64,000 bases of DNA from Lathyrus oleraceus (lineage: Eukaryota; Streptophyta; Magnoliopsida; Fabales; Fabaceae). The position numbers and the translations under genes were made by a program. The DNA lies in the NCBI RefSeq assembly GCF_024323335.1, contig NC_066581.1:456917197-456981196 (forward strand), in the 5' to 3' direction. The notes under the pieces are model-generated. The model had not been told where the DNA came from. It ran no database searches and saw only the letters and a list, made by a program, of their open reading frames with translations. Within the stretch, counting starts at the first letter, position 1; every line of letters starts with the position of its first letter. Positions 61,501 to 64,000 of the stretch are shown here, piece after piece.

Positions 61501-61757
61501 TGATGCTCTTGATGGAAAGCCCTACCTTGCACAATAAACTTAAAGAAAACAAGACATGTTTTTTCTATTTTGATTAATGGTTAAATAAGAAAATGAACAT
61601 TTAAACACAAAGATAAAACACTAACAAAAAGGTTCTTGATGATCCCTGTAAGAGGCAAACCAAAAAATGAGAGGAAGAGGACCAAGATGTGACCTTTTTG
61701 GTATGCAAGGATGAAAATGATATGTGAGATCTTAGGGTTAAAAATTAGGGTATGACA
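52563..61757 (-). repeat. LTR E: 3' LTR of Ogre V, expanded to 9195 bp
   Basis: On the minus strand it starts TGTCATACCCTAATTTTTAAC at 61757, right after an Ogre PPT, and ends TTACTACTACA at 52563, where copia gag begins. Landmarks match LTRs B and C at both ends (AAGCGCGTTGACGACTC near 52630; the AAATTTAGCGCTACGTTAAGC block at 54114; the box pair near 60779 and 60983). The middle holds five tandem ~1.13-kb units; without four of them the length would be about 4680 bp, like B (4702) and C (4759). It contains no gene. The lack of a primer site at 52563 identifies it as a 3' LTR. Confidence 0.82.
54547..60192 (-). repeat. Five tandem ~1.13-kb repeats inside LTR E
   Basis: The line CCATTTTGGTGGATTAGGGT (or a variant) recurs at 54562, 55704, 56825, 57962 and 59077, i.e. 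spacings 1142, 1121, 1137 and 1115. Each unit repeats the same order: GATCCATTGAGTTTGATGAG, an A-rich block, GGATTTTTTGGATGTAAAAT, CATTAATTGACGTGGCA, CCCGATGATCCCTCACCGGA, TTCATTTATATAAGCTGA and CAAAATCTTTAGAGAAGACT. Unit borders are given to within about 20 bases. Confidence 0.93.
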
Positions 61758-61773
61758 GATGCTTCTATTTAAG
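61758..61773 (-). other. Polypurine tract region of Ogre V
   Basis: The minus strand reads CTTAAATAGAAGCATC directly before the LTR E start, matching CTTAAATAGGGGCATC of Ogre I at 21505-21520. The G run is weakened (GGGG to GAAG). Confidence 0.65.
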
Positions 61774-63304
61774 TTTCTTCAATTCGGAGATATGAATATT
61801 GAGATCTTTGTCTCGATGAGATTGAGGAGACTTAAATATAGAAGACCCAATTGTTGGTCCTAAGATATCGCAAGAATGCTTATGATATGATATGAATGCA
61901 GACAAGGATCTTTGTGGGGGAATGTAGCGCCACGAGACAAAGAACTGCTGGAGAAAAGAGGAAGCTGAAATTCTGCAGGGGAATAACATATTCCAAAGGG
62001 GACCCAACTGAGGACAAACAAAGTTCCACATGGGAAATGACTCGACTCGGGAATAAATATTGTATTGGAAAAAAATCAATGCACAATTAGAAAACAAACG
62101 ACAATGGGGGAAGACTTATCAAGGAAAGACTTTGTCGGAGAAAAGATCAATCAAAAGGGGATAACCAACTCCACTAGAGGAAGGAATATTACCTAACTAT
62201 CAGCCAAGTGATAGCTTAACAAAGGTAATAAACTCAACAGGAATGATTACCAACTACCAGCCAAGTGATAGATTAACAAAGGTAACCAACCAAAAGTAAA
62301 AGGGAAATATTACGTAACTATCAGTCAAGTGATAACTTAACAAAGGTAATAAGCTCAACATGAAAGACTACCAACTACCAGCCAAATGATAGCTTAACAA
62401 AGGTAATCTAACAATGGTAAGAGGAACATTACCTAATATCAACCAAGTGATAGCTTAACAAAGGTGATAAGCCCAACATGAAAGATTACCAACTATCAGC
62501 CAAGTGATAGCTTAACAAAGGTAATCTACCAAGGGTAAGAGGAATATTACCTAATATCAGCCGATTGATAGCTTAACAAAGGTAATAAGCCCAACATGAA
62601 AGATTGCCAACTATCAGCCAAGTGATAACTTAACAAAGGTAATCTACCAAGGGTGAGAGGAATATTACCTACTATCAGTCAAGTGATAACTTAACGAATG
62701 TAATCTACCAAGGGTAAGAGGAATATTACCTACTATCAGCCAAGTAATTACTTAACAAAGGTAACCAACCAAAGGTGAAGAGAAATATTACCTAACTATC
62801 ATCCAAGTGATAACTTAACAAAGGTAATAAGCTCCAGGGACCAAAGTTTAACCTAAGAATAAACTAGAGAGAAATGGTCAAAGAGGACTCAATCCAATGA
62901 GGAAACAAACTCCACTGGGGATTAATTTCATCTAGATAATGAACTGGAAATGAAAACTAAAACAAAACCTTCCACGAGGATCAAACTCCATAGGGAATCA
63001 GAAAGGATAAACATTTTTTGCTTAAGGTCATCACTCTATTGGAGAGAGGATGCACACATTCCGCACGGAGAAAAACGCCAGAGAGCGGGGAAGCACCCAG
63101 AAATGCAAGATACACAAATAAACACCATGATGTTATGCATATGCATATGAACATGTGTATGAATATGATGATAAAACAGTCACAAAGGGGTCAGACTTAT
63201 AACACAGTACAACCAGATACTTGATTAATCTCAATAAGGTGGAGATGCTACTGAAGATCTTGCTAGGGATACTGCTGAAGGAAAACCTGCAATGATCATA
63301 AGCC
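61774..63304 (-). other. Ogre V 3' noncoding region
   Basis: No gene. On the minus strand it is pyrimidine rich and shares short lines with the Ogre I tail (ATTCCCCTGCAGA at about 61975 minus, against 19547 plus). It holds the stem-loop array at 62190-62835. The integrase of Ogre V is not in the window because LTR F begins at 63305. Confidence 0.65.
62190..62835 (-). repeat. Eleven ~60-bp repeats, each with a small stem-loop
   Basis: CTATCAGCCAAGTGATAG or a variant recurs at about 62199, 62255, 62317, 62376, 62437, 62495, 62555, 62611, 62672, 62734 and 62797. CTATCA pairs with TGATAG. Between them stand AACTTAACAAAGGTAAT and, alternately, lines like AAGCTCAACATGAAAGA or CTACCAAGGGTAAGAGGAA. 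Confidence 0.88.
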
Positions 63305-64000
63305 TGTCATACCCCAATTTTGTCCAGGCATTGTTAAATTTTTGTAAATTTGATTTCAGTTTTCATTTTGCATCACATGCACAGCATGACATGCATTTCA
63401 TCATGAATAATACCTAAAATATCAGTCAGAATAAATTATTGAGAATACTGACAAATTAGTTGAATCATTTCTCAAAAACGTGCAAAATTAGCGGGTAAAA
63501 AGTTTCAAAATTAAAATGGCAGACACCAGTATTATTAATCTATGGTTCATGTAGTTTCACCTGGTGTGCTCATTATATTTTTCAGTGACTGTTTCGGCTG
63601 CGTTTTGACCTGCCTGAGCCTTTTAACCGGTGAAAATTTATTTCGAAATTAAAAGAAATGCTGCATTTTTTCAATAAGTTTATTTTGTGCGGGTCATTTT
63701 AGTGCATCCGATTTAATTTTTCGAGCAAATTTTCGCTCGACTTTTGTTCATTTTTGGTCATTTTATTTTTATTCTTTTGTCAAAATATTCAAATTAAATA
63801 AATAAAAATTTTCGTTATCTTTCTTTTTTTTATCACATTTATTTTCAAAGTGGGAATTTTATTTGATTTTATTTGTTTTAATTGATTTTATTTGTTTTAA
63901 ATCGATTGAATCATCTAGAAGAGGCATTTTTGACAATTAAATTATTTTGTGCTTATTTGATTCGACCCCGACCATTTATTCAAAATAGTCAATGGTCCAT
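63305..64000 (+). repeat. LTR F: start of a plus-strand LTR, runs off the window
   Basis: TGTCATACCCCAATTTTGTC at 63305 is an LTR start. It resembles the minus-strand LTR at 1-1860 in several blocks, so both likely belong to one family. Only about 700 bp of U3 are visible and no TATA box is evident yet. Confidence 0.6.

Noticed and set aside
62190..62835. CRISPR-like array
   Set aside because: The repeats are degenerate and the spacers are themselves repeated; the context is a plant retroelement tail.

Overview
This window looks like intergenic DNA from a large plant genome, most likely a legume of the pea/vetch/lentil group (Fabeae). That placement is an inference from Ogre-type Ty3/gypsy (Tat lineage) elements with LTRs of about 4.7 to 9.2 kb, an ORF1 upstream of gag, two RNase H domains, an intron between protease and reverse transcriptase and a tRNA-Arg type primer site, plus a SIRE/Maximus-type Ty1/copia element with an envelope-like gene. 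I found no host gene, tRNA, rRNA or CRISPR array. All recognisable coding sequence belongs to retrotransposons, and nearly all of it is broken.

Layout from left to right. 1-1860: a minus-strand LTR inserted exactly at 1860|1861 into ORF1 of Ogre I. 1861-~26265: Ogre I (plus): ORF1, gag, protease, intron, RT/RNase H, aRNase H, integrase, a structured 3' noncoding region, PPT and 3' LTR A. Its protease is split by a copia/SIRE element (6189-14347) with two ~1.22 kb LTRs, TG...CA ends and a near-perfect 5-bp target duplication; that element has lost integrase, RT and most of RNase H but keeps a long envelope-like ORF. ~26266-31065: leader, PBS and LTR B of Ogre II (minus), whose LTR edge abuts 31066-~33985, a plus-strand pol fragment of Ogre III. 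~33986-43564: Ogre IV (minus): LTR C, PBS, leader, ORF1 and gag; its gag collides head-on with the Ogre III integrase. 43565-46918: a plus-strand LTR D fragment. 46919-52562: a decayed minus-strand copia element. 52563-61757: LTR E, the 9.2-kb 3' LTR of Ogre V (minus), swollen by five tandem copies of a ~1.13-kb segment. 61758-63304: Ogre V 3' noncoding DNA with 11 stem-loop repeats. 63305-64000: start of a plus-strand LTR F related to the one at the left edge.

The most interesting signals lie outside the coding regions: a chain of hairpins in the SIRE leader whose stems differ but still pair; three tandem hairpins after the Ogre integrase with the same property; an ACATTATAGGTCA box present twice, ~180 bp apart, at the same place in LTRs A, B and C; and the LTR E expansion, where removing four repeat units gives almost exactly the 4.7-kb length of the sister LTRs. 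I found no new enzyme system. The candidates for something undescribed are these repeated RNA/DNA structures and the ORF1 protein. All structure, identity and family calls were made by eye, without alignment or folding software.
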